A stretch of DNA of 51,545 nt, from assembly GCA_000934455.1 (NCBI GenBank), contig KN887337.1:29130-80674 (forward strand), given 5' to 3'. Below the pieces are notes generated by a model. The model saw only the letters and a program-made list of their open reading frames with translations. It ran no database searches and had not been told where the DNA came from. Below are positions 38,534-49,640 of this stretch, piece by piece (the stretch's first letter is position 1; each line of letters opens with the position of its first letter). The position numbers and the translations under genes are program-made. This stretch comes from Apostichopus parvimensis (Eukaryota > Echinodermata > Holothuroidea > Aspidochirotida > Stichopodidae).

Positions 38534-39056
38534 CCCGAATTAATTCTGCACCTTATGGAAAGGCTTTTCATTACCTTAAATTTATATGACCAGTACGTCA
38601 GTTAGAAACCAGGTGTAATTGACTACTTCATATTAATTATCCTTTCGCATAACAATTAGCACACTGAAAACTCAGACTTCAATAATTATATCATGACTAA
38701 ATGAGGAAATTAACTGACAGGGGTAATAGGAAAGTGAAAAATAAACTTGTAATGTAACTTCGAATACTGTAATCTCAAAATCATTGGTGGATGATTATTT
38801 CTTTTGTCAGTTCACACAAAACGATTTTCAATACAGTGAATAAGTAGTATTGTTTAAATCTCACTTTACTTACAGTATACGAAACAAAAAACGATTGAGA
38901 CTAGAACGTATCACAATGTAGTTGAAAATGATGAATACATGAAGAAAGTGTTTTTCTTGTCTATGTATATATTTGTTTTCAAAGTATATAATAGCAACAA
39001 AAGTAAAAGTAAAGAGAACAACAGAAACAATCTACAAGAGCTCTTGTCAGCTATTT

Positions 39057-39062
39057 TTTATT
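39057..39062 (-). terminator. Candidate polyadenylation signal of the Ig-NACHT gene
   Basis: TTTATT on the + strand is AATAAA on the gene strand, about 440-490 bases after the candidate stop codons. It is the first such hexamer I noticed downstream. It also occurs in the duplicated copy near 35275. Confidence 0.35.
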
Positions 39063-39548
39063 AATATGCGAAAAATAGTCAAAAGGAAACTCACTTAATA
39101 TATTTTGTTGTAACTATAATCATGATGACGAGGCATGCTATCAGTAAAACATCCACTTGAGAATCTTATTGCGATTCAAAACTGAATGGTGTTAGTAATT
39201 TACCGATAGTTTATGATACCTCAATAGTTCAAAACTCTGGAACTATTTAGGGAATTTCATCTTTGCATTATTTGCTTTTGCTGATGCAATGTATTTAACG
39301 ACGATCTAAGGACATGGCGACCAGCCAGTAACTCGTTGATGCCTTGACCTGATTGGTAATGATCAAAGCGTTTGTTACTGCAAAACCACAATTCATCTCA
39401 ATTATTTTCATTACACTTAGTGCTGTTATGACTAAAAAGAAAGAGCAGTTCTGATGACAAGGGAGAGTTAAATGTGTTTTGGTGAAAACTACTTCTCAAC
39501 TATAAGGCAATATTTCCTCATCCTTGATGACTTGGTAATTGTTAACGT

Positions 39549-41566
39549 TCATGTTTGATTGGCCTTGTTGGAACCCTGCCAAGTTGTCTCGCTGAGAAAA
39601 TAAAATGTGAGGAAAGTAATGTAAGCATGACTATCGATTATAAATGCAATAGAACAACCTCCGTACTTATACAATACGATGGTGTTTTGCATGTTTCTGT
39701 ATTCATTCGTAAGTAAAACAGAAAACTTAATTCAGAATGACCGTGGAAACCTATTGCGTCAAAAATATCAATATTGTTAGGACACTAATTTTTCAAGCCT
39801 GCATTAACTCACTGGGAAAAAAATGAAAACAATTCAACAACTGGCAAATGTGGAGGGAATATATTTGAACTATAAATCGTCCGCTTGTAAAATTTGAACC
39901 ACATAATAATCACCTAAAACAAAAACTTCACAAATAATATAATATAACATCAAAGTCATTTTACGCACCTCCATTCTTCACGAAATTTTGCAACCTGTTA
40001 AAGAGAAAAGCAAGGATGTTAACTCTACAATCTGTTAATATCGATATTCAAGTTTTGCTTAAGGATTTATCCAGTTTGTCTACAAACGATGTTGTATCGC
40101 CAATTCAGTCAGATTGCTCTCATGAGAATCCTGCTAGGATCAAACATGATTTCATCTAACCATTCTACATTGTTTTGAGCTTATTAATGCTCAATTGCGT
40201 ATAGTTTGGGCGGAGTTTATTCTTGTAAAAAATGCCTCCAACAACGACCTTTAAAAGTGTAATAAATCATCACTACAAGTTTGTTCTCACCTCCTTTATG
40301 TAATCTTTCTTCCTCAGCATCTTCTTTCCATATCGTTGCTTGAAAAAAATACAGAAAATATTTAACACTTTGTACCTTATTTAAAAAAATGTAGTCTCCT
40401 TTTACTTCTGCATTCTTTTCTTTAGTTGGTTGTTTTTATATTATGTTATTTGAAAAATAATAAAAAACACCTCACCAAACTGGAGACTTAATTTGAAACT
40501 TTGGTTCTGTTTTCGAAAAGTCATATTACTTCGCCGTTGTTTCATTTATTTTTGAAAAGTGCATATCAATTGAAATCACGCGGGCTTTCCTTTGCTTTCC
40601 TTCGTAAATGTTGTCAACAATCATCCTCAGTTTACTGTGTTAAGCAGTGATTATTATGTTGTAATTTGTATGTAGATTAACTATATTACTTTACTCACCT
40701 TCCAGTTTCCTGATGGAAGTAACGAATACCAAGTCGCCGTTGGTATCCACGCAACTATAGAGCAAATTATTGGATAGTGTTACTTTTCAACACTTACAGT
40801 AAAACAAAAGTATTTATAGAGAGAATACAGTAAAAGTATCTTCATTTACTGAGCATTACTGATAATTTCAAATGTGCCTATGCTGTCTATCGAAGATTTT
40901 ACGTACCATTAATATCCTGTTGTTGCAGCTTTCCTATCAGGGCAGTGTCCTCAAACGAGAAAGGTAGTAGGCAACAGTCAAATCTTTAAAAAAAAATGTA
41001 TTTCATCAAAATCACACTTCTAATTAACAATTTGGTTAATATATAGTATATCTAGCTTTCCAAACATAATATTATAGTAAGACTATAGTGTTCATTTAAT
41101 ATAGAAAAGCATTCACATAACATTTTAAACATATAATGCCTTACCATTATGTGCAGAGCAAACAAGGAAACACGTACGAATATATGTGATCACAAACACA
41201 CAACTATAGATTGCTTACGTCATATTTTGTAGCCCATCACATAGTAAACAGAATTCTAGAATACTAGTAGTTGTGTCCAAGAGAAATTCTCTTCCCATTT
41301 CAGTAATCTTGAGCTCCTTGATGTACTGAAGTTTATCCACGTGTAAGCCAGATGTCAGTTGGATGTGTTCTTTTCCTACATTGACACTGCTGAAACAGTT
41401 CTCTAGATGAAAGCAATCAATTGCTACCTAAACATGCAACAGATGAAAACAAAAGATAATTGTATCAGATAATGTTACCACTCATTAGGCAGATATTTTT
41501 TTATTGAGTCAATGTTTTATTAAGACTCCAGCAATGTGTTCAATAAACGTTTACCTTCAGAGCGTT
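39549..41566 (-). CDS. Exons 9-15 of the Ig-NACHT gene: C-terminal tail
   Basis: A putative 12-base microexon (41566-41555, NALK) is followed by 41427-41219, with LRR-like KLQYIKELKITEMGREF and LEFCLLCDGLQNM, then 40983-40907 (DCCLLPFSFEDTALIGK), 40754-40699, 40338-40291 (QRYGKKMLRKKDYIKE), 39994-39969 (VAKFREEW) and the last exon from 39591. The phase-consistent chain stops at 39549. In another frame the last exon is open to 39496 and reads NMNVNNYQVIKDEEILPYS, which looks equally protein-like. Exon 40754-40699 also reads well in another frame (CVDTNGDLVFVTSIRKLE). The true tail, or alternative forms, needs transcript data. Confidence 0.5.
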
Positions 41567-44500
41567 CTGTCTAGCTTATCGTTAACGAAAAGCAGCTAGT
41601 TTGCTTTCATCATTGAAATTAAATAACGATAGTGCAATGAAAGGCATAGTGCATTTAATTGCAAAAGATACATCATCACATGCAATTACAAAATATTCAT
41701 TTGTTATTAGAAAACAAACTATAGTTACCTTCTTTCTGGATGCAATATCGATAAGCTGCACGATTGATTGCTGTAGCAAACGACTGCTTTCTGAGCTTAT
41801 TAAAACAGTTTCTGAACAGAAGTCTTGAAGAGTGCTTTCAATGGACTCGGTGTTTCCAGTCTGCTCGAGAATACACAATGTTGCAAACGTTTCGCCATCT
41901 TCTATGCTTTTAAGATACTTGATGATATTTTCCCCACTCTCTGAGTTTATGCCACATGCAAAGCGATAGACATACTGAAGATTCGACGGATCCAAGTTCT
42001 TCAGTGTTCTTCTCAGTTCGGTTGGTGTAGCTTTATCCGCGTATCGCGATAAATAATGTGCTGCATGCCACTCAAGAAATAGCTTGTGATAGAAAGTTAC
42101 TTTTGTTATTGCACAAGGGATCTCAGAGTTTAAACCGGATGCATCATCGAAATGCAACAATGTTTCCTCGCCTAGTAGCATCCCAACGCAAACGTAGTGC
42201 TCATAAAACTCTTTTCCGACTTTAGCACATAGCTCTTCTTTTATCCAAAAGAGTTTGTCGGTTTCGGTAAGAAGTTCAAACGCTGCTTTATCGAGCTGGC
42301 TGTGATCAGTCCAGTTATACTGATCATATTCTGTGTTGTTGTTCTTCAGTTTCTGACGCTGGTGAAGACATGATATTATGAAACGAAAAAAGCTTGTCAC
42401 TGTACTGAAATTTTTGGTCAGATCTTCCCTTTGTGCTAAATGCGTGAACAAGACAAAGAATAAAGGAATCTGACAAAAGTCTCCTAAAATGGGACTTTCG
42501 TGAAGACATTCCATGATTATCTCAGCGGCTTTAGCGTCCTTACCACCCACCACCTTCTGAATGTAAGCACGACGTGCTGCTTCATTAAATCCTGTCAACC
42601 TGAAGATGTCCCCTCCTGGGGACAAATTTCTTGGAAAACAATTTGTTCTTGTTGTTAAAATAACTGTAAATTGCTGAAACATATTTCTTGTCAAGATATG
42701 GTAGATGTCACTTTTCGTATCGAGTATTTTACTGGGTGCTTCATCGTAGCCGTCAAGTAATATCAAAACTGATTTACTTTTTCGAAGTATTTCTTCAATG
42801 TCTTTATCTCTTAGTAATGTGTCCTTTGGTAATAAAATCTGCTTTATTGTTTCAAAGAAGGATTGCATATTTGTCAAATATTTCAAACGAATGAATATGA
42901 GAAGTTCGAAGCTTTTCAAAGGTGATGACCGATGACTTGTGTACCAGTCACTTGCAAGTTTTGCAGCGAGAGTTGATTTTCCAATCCCAGGATCGCCCTC
43001 AATAATGAGAAAATTCGACTTAACTAGTGAATCATTGAATAAATCATTATAGCTGTGCAAGTATGTCCAATTACTACGACTTGTCCCATCTGAGTTTCTA
43101 TGTTTAATTTTCATACCACCCTCGACATATACAACGTCAACACCATATAGCCCATCTCGTGCAAAAGGTATTGGTGTAATAGTATTACAAATTCGTTGGT
43201 AACCAACCAGTAGCTGACTGATGAATGCTTCAGTTTTAGCTATTTAAGAAAAGAGAGGACTATAATTAGTATATGTCTTACTGTTACATTATCAACTTAC
43301 TCTCGATTCCATTACAATGACATAACGTTTATCTTTTATAAATAATATTTTAAACATCTTAATGCAGGGTAATTTAATTTAGAAGAACATATTGTCGTAA
43401 TTTAATCACCCAGTCCGTCTAACACCACTGTGCAATTCTGATAGTCAAGATAAAGTAAGAGATCGATTTAATGAACAGGACAGCTTTTGCTGGTACATAT
43501 CTGAGACCGATCGTATATTTGTTTCTTACCAATTGATTAAAAAAAAAATTGCATAAGGAACGAATATATTTCAATGACAAAAAATTATATTTTGTTACCA
43601 GAATTTGAATTTTCGTCGGCTTTATTTGGCAACATGGATGTCATCTAAAAAATATGAAGGATACAATACTCATTAAGACGTTAATTGTATATTGTAAACT
43701 ATTTAAAGAAACGCAATTGGCATAAGTCAACAAACACACACTCTATATTACAGTTTAATGTGACACGCATTCGACAAAAGCAAGGTAGTTTGTGTATTTT
43801 GAAAAACAATAAAACGTACGTATTGTGTCTGTAGAACTCTAACACATTAATCCACATTTACTGAGTATTGAATGGATGAGTGGAGGCTAATTTATTAGAT
43901 GTGACACATTAATGTAGATAAAATAAATGAGAATATTGACAAGTGTTAGTCATTTTGTTGTAACTCTGACCATCAACTGAAATCCGAATGATTAGGGTTT
44001 ACACACATAACATGTAACTATCAGAAAAAAAAGGTATTCAGATACCTGTTCTTGGTCCACATCTCCTTCATGCATTTGTGATTTGTTTTTCTTTTCTAAG
44101 GAATAAAGAATCGGTTTAAGCTAACGTGTAGCATCATCTTGTTGACGGTTTAAAACTTGATGCTTAACAGTACCGTCACAATCAAACGCAAATAAGTTGC
44201 CAAACTAGCTGCACATCCACACGTCATTTTTTTAAACAATGTTCAATTTTAATTTGCTATAGCAGAGGAATCGGAACCAGCTTGATTTATACAAATTAAT
44301 TGTCTCTTGAAATAGGTTATAGTGAAATGGATGTTCTTTAGTTATTACACACACCCTACTTATTGGCGATGTTTTTATTTCGCTTCATATTGTCTTAAAA
44401 TAAATTGTGCAATGAAGAAACGGTTGCTATCTGACAATTTATTTCTAAAAAAACAGTAGGACTAACTGTTATTTAAGAAAACAGCTTAAAGACAGTTTTA

Positions 44501-47500
44501 TAGAATTTATTAAATATGGAATTGGAAATTAAAGAAAGTGTCCACACCTTTTTTACAAATAAGGACGACAACGATTCCGACGATGAATATGAGAGCAATT
44601 AACGACGGTATTACTACTATCACAGCGATTGGTCTCTTATTCAATTCAGCCACTGTATCGTCACTGTTAGTATATGAATTCGCTTCCGTATCATGTTCTG
44701 GCAACAAAAAAAGAGTTACAGAATCGCATACCTCCCTATTAGGTTGTAGAAGAGGCTTCAAACTATAGAAGTCGAATGATGAGACGTACTTAACTGCTGA
44801 TTGTAATGGCATTCCTCTTGACAAGGTTTCTTTAATTAAACACGTTATTTCATGATGTTAAGTTTCTGTGTGTAACCTCAATCTACCAATACATAAATTC
44901 TAAATTAGCGATAGCAATAAGAGTAACCGTGAGAGGTCAAGTCTGCAAAAACATTACTTTATTGTACCGATAACTTAGTGCTTTATGTTGTGTGGTCACC
45001 ATCTCACTCGCAAGTAAAGACATTATGCTTATCGATATTATGATTGTCCTTTTCCTGGAAGGTATATGGAGATAGTATTTTCAGTTTAATGTATCTTGTT
45101 TTCTATCTGTACTGTGTGTAAAATGATACTCGTTCGAAGACCTGATAACCTATTTTATAAGTTAGTAAACAATGTTTGCTTACCTTCCTTGAAAACTACA
45201 TCAAATGTCGTTGATCTATAAAGAAAATGGGTTTTGTTTTCAGCCACTTCGCACTTCAAGGTCAGTCTGTTCTTCAACATTTTATTCAAGCGATACTTCG
45301 AAGTGAGAATGATGTCGAATTTATCTCTACTTTGGGTTACTTTTCTTCCTTCATCGTAGAAAGATATCATGTTGGTGTCGCTTCCGAAATACGTTTTCCA
45401 CTGTAGATCAAGCTCCGGCCGAACACCGCTAAGTGAACACACCAATGTGCCAAAGCTCCCAACCTCCAGAACACAGTACTGATCTAAGGGACATCCGTTC
45501 ACAACTGGGCTGGTAGGTTGTGGGATTACTAAATGGTGTAAGGAGTCAATAACTTGAACAATACATTATTGCTAAGGAAGTATAGTGCATAAGGAATTTG
45601 CATGTATACCGGGAAGTATTAAATAAGAAGGAAAATGAGACAGACAAATTTTTAAAAATATAATAGAAATAATAATAGTAGGGAAAAGTATACTCACTGT
45701 AAAGTAAGAGATCATACAGTATTACATCAGATTCTTCTCCGTCGTGAGAAATGCAAACGAATAAGCCTTCTTGTTCTATCTCCACATCATGTATTACCAG
45801 TGTTCCATTTCCCTTTACCGTGTATTTTGGGGCCAACACTTGTACGTCTTTTACTCCAATAAACACTGCAATTGCTGTAGTCTCTAACAAATCGTTTGAG
45901 TGTCTTCTCCAAACAAGATAGTTTATATTCTTCTGGGAACAACTGAGTTCCACTGTGGAACTTAACCTAGCCCAAATCGTCAGTACTTCGGGAGAGAGGG
46001 AACTCCAGTGTCCATATTGAATCAAGACACTGGATTCATTGTACATAAGAAGTTCGGGTGAATAGGTAGCTTTGCAAACAAGAAGTGACAGTACGAATGT
46101 ATTTAATTGACCAATTGCAACAGTTGAAAACGAGGAATATGCAGATTTTTCTTCAACTACCTGTGTTACCTGAGCACTTATGTTAGAGTCACCTTGATCA
46201 GTTCGCGTGACCCAGTTAAGTGTTACTGCTGGCTTGCTATTTTCAACTGAACATGTAATTTGTGACCCTTGTTCTTCAGGCGAGAAACACGGTCGATTGT
46301 TGTTGCCGCATGTATCAATCACAGGGAATGTTGTTGAAGGTGTAACTGAAAGTAAATATAGTCTAATGTAATATACACAAAGCTATAGTGGAGTTGGTAT
46401 TAAAAGAAACATTAGTCAGCTATCCCCGTTGGTGAAGAGGCTTGTCATTTCGTATTCTCTGGTTTCAATATGATCTGTATACTGAGGTAGAATTTCAACT
46501 TGATCCGATGCCAACATTTGGTCATGCTACAGAGCTTCAGTAACTTAGATTGAGCACATACACAATTCTTCATTCTCCGTGAGACCGTGACAGAGAGTAA
46601 ACATAGCAATAAATGAAGAAAACACAACAATTGACTCTCATCTGACTCGATGATATCATATTAAGACTTGTTTCATACTTCAACCTTGTTTTTTGAGAAA
46701 TATGACTTGACATCTCCAAAATGAATTGAGATTATTCTTAGCAGCTGGGGAAGTGGTTCATCACATTTATTTCTATCACATAGATCACGGTAATTGGATG
46801 TTGTTATTTAATTTACTGTCCGGGTATATATGATTATTTAAACACCACATTGACAAGTGAACCATAAAGTATGGACTTCTGATATGGAACTTGTTACAAC
46901 AAAAGAAACATGGCAAGGGTGTAATCTTGTTAATGTGTAATCATTACTCACCCGTTATAATTACACTGACGGTGTTAGTTTTAGGGGGTTCTGAACGGGT
47001 ACGGAATAACAGAGCAGTAAATGTTCTTTCATGTTGTAGTGTAGTCTCGTTTATAATGAGAGATCCATCGTCCGCGACGTCATACTCCCCTGACAAATAA
47101 CCACGACCTGACTTTACATTCTCCTTAAAATTCAAAATCGGTTCATCATTAACAGTGTCATTTGAATTATACCAGAAAACACTGTAAAATTTTGCATCAA
47201 ATGAGCATTTTATTGTTCCCATCTGTCCAATCCCGAGATATTGAAGTGGATCACACTCACTGAGTCCGTCAGTATCTAGCAGAAAATAAATGGATCTGGT
47301 ATACATTAAAACTGTTATAATAACTGCTTATTTAAGATTTCAAACATCTCGTTAAATTTGGTTTATAACAATGTATGTGTGCTTCTTGTTATACTCTTTG
47401 CGGGTTCTTATGCAATGTTTATTACTCGATATATATCATCAGAAAGTTGTACATACCAGACGATTGAAGATATAAAACAATCCCGAGAATCCAAAACGAC

Positions 47501-47508
47501 AAATTCAT
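39549..47508 (-). CDS. Ig-domain transmembrane receptor with cytoplasmic NACHT domain
   Basis: Exons on the minus strand: 47508-47457, 47275-46952, 46345-45698, 45528-45184, 44697-44548, 44095-44046, 43644-43599, 43239-41729, 41566-41555, 41427-41219, 40983-40907, 40754-40699, 40338-40291, 39994-39969, 39591-39549. All borders are GT-AG and phases close, giving about 1,198 residues. Layout: signal peptide MNLSFWILGIVLYLQSS; four Ig domains (about 18-456); membrane span (about 476-500); linker of about 40 residues; NACHT and following helical domains (about 580-1042); LRR-like and basic tail. Topology predicts Ig outside and NACHT inside. An acceptor-like CTATCAG lies just 5' of the ATG (47522), so an untranslated leader exon is likely; a GTGAGT donor at 48360 is a candidate partner. 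The 3' frame after 40754 is less certain. NLRs are normally cytosolic, so this fusion is unusual. Confidence 0.85.
41729..43239 (-). CDS. Exon 8 of the Ig-NACHT gene: NLR-type NACHT and helical domains
   Basis: The 1,511-base exon begins after a TTAAATAG acceptor. It holds a pre-NACHT motif (PIPFARDGLYGVDVVYVEGG) seen in many marine invertebrate NLRs (from memory), Walker A (EGDPGIGKSTLA), Walker B (SVLILLDGYDEAP), a sensor-like VILTTRTN, then winged-helix/HD2-like segments including TKVTFYHKLFLEWHAAHYLS. NACHT domains bind and hydrolyse ATP to drive oligomerisation. Catalytic residues look intact: the Walker A Lys-Ser and the Walker B Asp-x-x-Asp-Glu. The exon ends at ASRKK with a GTAACT donor; the open frame runs 49 more codons into the intron. 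Confidence 0.9.
43599..44095 (-). CDS. Exons 6 and 7 of the Ig-NACHT gene: short cytoplasmic linker
   Basis: Two small exons (44095-44046, 50 bases; 43644-43599, 46 bases) connect the membrane exon to the NACHT exon. They encode EKKNKSQMHEGDVDQEQ and MTSMLPNKADENSNS. Both have good acceptors and donors, and their phases are exactly those needed (1 to 0, 0 to 1). This is the main sequence evidence that Ig, membrane and NACHT parts belong to one transcript. No CARD, death or TIR domain is present in the linker. Confidence 0.75.
44548..44697 (-). CDS. Exon 5 of the Ig-NACHT gene: stalk and membrane span
   Basis: An acidic, Ser/Thr-rich stalk (EHDTEANSYTNSDDTVAEL) is followed by NKRPIAVIVVIPSLIALIFI and VGIVVVLICKK, a single hydrophobic segment of about 25 residues ending in Cys and lysines. 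The stop-transfer lysines place the following exons in the cytoplasm. Phase 1 on both sides with acceptor TTGTTGCCAG. Confidence 0.85.
45184..45528 (-). CDS. Exon 4 of the Ig-NACHT gene: fourth, membrane-proximal Ig domain
   Basis: Key parts are SFGTLVCSLSGVRPELDLQW (Cys and strand-C Trp), then KYRLNKMLKNRLTLKCEVAE with a strand-F Cys. It is 115 codons long, phase 1-1, with a GTAAGC donor. Two NKT/N-type sites could be glycosylated. It directly precedes the membrane exon. Confidence 0.8.
45698..46345 (-). CDS. Exon 3 of the Ig-NACHT gene: second and third Ig domains in one exon
   Basis: One 648-base exon encodes two Ig-like domains with no intron between them. The first has GSQITCSVENSKPAVTLNWV and a strand-F-like SLLVCKATYSPELL. 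The second has STVELSCSQKNINYLVWRRH and HDVEIEQEGLFVCISHDGEE, with the E-x-G-x-F-x-C signature. Borders are phase 1 on both sides. The fused exon suggests loss of an intron or retrocopy of a two-domain unit. Confidence 0.8.
46952..47275 (-). CDS. Exon 2 of the Ig-NACHT gene: first Ig domain
   Basis: This phase 1-1 exon of 108 codons carries MGTIKCSFDAKFYSVFWYNS (first Cys and strand-C Trp) and DVADDGSLIINETTLQHERT. The expected strand-F Cys is not present: the segment after HERT reads FTALLFRTRSEPPK. The V-like fold therefore lacks its canonical disulphide partner. A GTGAGT donor ends the exon at ITG. Confidence 0.8.
47457..47508 (-). CDS. Exon 1 of the Ig-NACHT gene: signal peptide
   Basis: The 52-base exon starts at ATG and encodes MNLSFWILGIVLYLQSS, a short n-region and hydrophobic core, ending in phase 1 at a GTATGT donor. 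Phase-1 signal-peptide exons are typical of Ig-superfamily genes. It sets the secretory-pathway entry of the whole protein. Confidence 0.8.
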
Positions 47509-47674
47509 GATGGAATACCACCTGATAGACAATGAAAAAGGAAATACAAAAACATTTGATGATAACATTTTTATGTTAGTACAATATTCTCAAATTCTAC
47601 TGCAACAACATCAGCAATAGCCATTTGAATAGTTTCCTGTTAACAGGTTAATAGTTAAAAGTATGATGTTTACA

Positions 47675-47833
47675 CTAACGCATACGTGTCGTAATGTGAT
47701 GTTTGTAACACCGATGGATGCTAACAAAAATAGCCACAACTAAACTTATGATGAACAATATCGGTTGTGTTATCAATGTCATTTTAAACTCATATGGAGC
47801 CCAGCTAGTTTTTTTAAGGCCAGCAGTAACCGC
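47675..47833 (-). CDS. Possible terminal exon encoding a membrane segment
   Basis: After an acceptor-like TATTCCAG, 52 codons remain open to a stop: AVTAGLKKTSWAPYEFKMTL, then ITQPILFIISLVVAIFVSIH and a basic tail RCYKHHITTRMR. The hydrophobic stretch followed by basic residues looks like a membrane anchor. It lies on the same strand and just upstream of the Ig-NACHT start, so it could end another Ig-type gene or be a relic. No upstream exons were found. Confidence 0.3.
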   Translation of the reverse strand, partial: AVTAGLKKTSWAPYEFKMTLITQPILFIISLVVAIFVSIHRCYKHHITTRMR

Positions 47834-49640
47834 CTGGAATATGTAAAACCACCTAACATATACAAAAATACTAATTGTATTTGTGCCTTTCATCATTAAA
47901 CCTTAAAGATATGAGTGTATACATGTATAGTTCGTGTTCGGTATTTACAGGGATCAAAGTTCGTGTTCTGAAGAAGGCTTCCATCCGTAATCAATATGGC
48001 GTCCATTTAAACACACCTTTTTGTATATCTTACAAGCTTCCTCAAAATGGAATTATAAGTATTGATTTCACCAATTATTATTATTTGGGTTCTAGGTTTG
48101 GTTAGTTTTGTTGTTCGAGCCATTTTTCAATGAAGGACTTACAGACGTTCCATGCAATACGAATACTTCAAGATACGAGTAGCATTAGCCGATGCAATAA
48201 TACCTTGTTGTTCTTTATTTCTTAAAGAGTTTTTCTCTTTCATCTCATCTGTTTCTATTTCGATGAAACGAAGACTGTCTTTTGTGAAATGTTAACTAAC
48301 GAGACTGTTAAAAGCAAACATTAAAATATTACAATATTTTAAACATTAAAATATACTCACCTTGCTCGTTTTTATTGTTTAAATACAATATGCAAGTCCT
48401 GGGTTCTCCGCACAAACTGATAGACACGTTGTAAATTCGCAGTCTGCCGCATGTAAATAAAACTGATCAAAGTTCAGGTCTAAGGTCTAAAGCGATTTAA
48501 CGGAGATCAGTTAAATTTTAGTGCAATGTATAATCAAAGAAAAACAGTGATATGTGATATGATAAAATTCCCGACTCCAATAGATACAGAGTAATTATTG
48601 TGACCTAACAATCTGTAGAGTAAGGTAAAAGTAGAACTTACGGGGTGAAATAGTTTGATGGTATATTGCACTGGCAAGAGATATTCCTACGTTCATAATT
48701 TGTATATGGGATCATTATTTCAGTAACATTGATTTGTTAACCTGGATTTTTCACCTTTTCAACTAATAATAATTATAATAATAATGCAATACTTATAAAG
48801 CGCAACAGACAACAAAATCTCGATGCGCTGAAAATGATATACCACTTTGGAAATGATTCAAACTTCTGACAGTACTTTATTTATTATAACACGATTCCTG
48901 TACAGTTTGCTTAGTGCATTTTGATGTTGTTTGCAGTGACAAGTACTTAGAGCAGATATACGCTAGAAAGCTGCATCACAAATCGGTTGTGAATGAACTT
49001 TGAACTCGACAAGCAAAGCTAACAAACTGTTGACGTCGGAACCTGACAGACATACTGGGTTGTGTAGCGAATGCTTTTCCAATAGTTGTAATAAATTTAA
49101 AACCAAACTCAAATGTACAATACAGAAGTAAGCTTATATCAAACTAGATTCAATGATATCAAATAAAGGAAATAAAGCGGCATTGAATTTTAATTGTCGC
49201 AGTTTACAATACGTGCATGCCTAGCATAGAATTGAATGGGTGTTTTACTTTCGATTTAGAATACGTTCAACAAACGATTCGTCTATAAATGTAACTATAT
49301 ACAATGTATGCCCTCTGCATATGTCTAGCCATTAAGTAGCAGAAACCAAAGAAAGTCTTTAGTAAGTTTTCAAGTTCAGTTGTAATATTTCAAGTTTGGC
49401 TTGGCTATGTGAGATAATACAAACGCTTCCGTCATTGTCTGAGACATATGCACACGTAATTTAGATTCATATTTTCCTTTGCATTTGTTTTAACTTTTGA
49501 CCTGTTAAAATCAAACGTTCGCATGTTGCTAGGCGGACAAGAGCTTACTTGCCCTGTAGCCTACCGGATGACTGTTAGAGTTTTGCTCGACCTCACAAAA
49601 CGAACATCGATGAGACATGGAAAAAGAGTCCATTTAGTAA
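47834..49640. other. Upstream region of the Ig-NACHT gene and spacer to the next Ig gene
   Basis: A GTGAGT donor on the minus strand at 48360 follows a stretch with no long frame (about 48361-48480), a reasonable candidate for an untranslated first exon of the Ig-NACHT gene. A dispersed-repeat-like segment lies at 48772-48830. The + strand frame at 47875-48105 has no domain. No promoter motif stands out. Confidence 0.35.
48772..48830. repeat. SINE-like or dispersed repeat fragment
   Basis: An AAT/AATA-rich run leads into ACTTATAAAGCGCA and CTCGATGCGCT. From memory, the pair of motifs TATAAAGCGC and CGATGCGC recurs in dispersed repeats of marine animals. Only a short piece is seen and its borders are uncertain. 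Confidence 0.4.
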
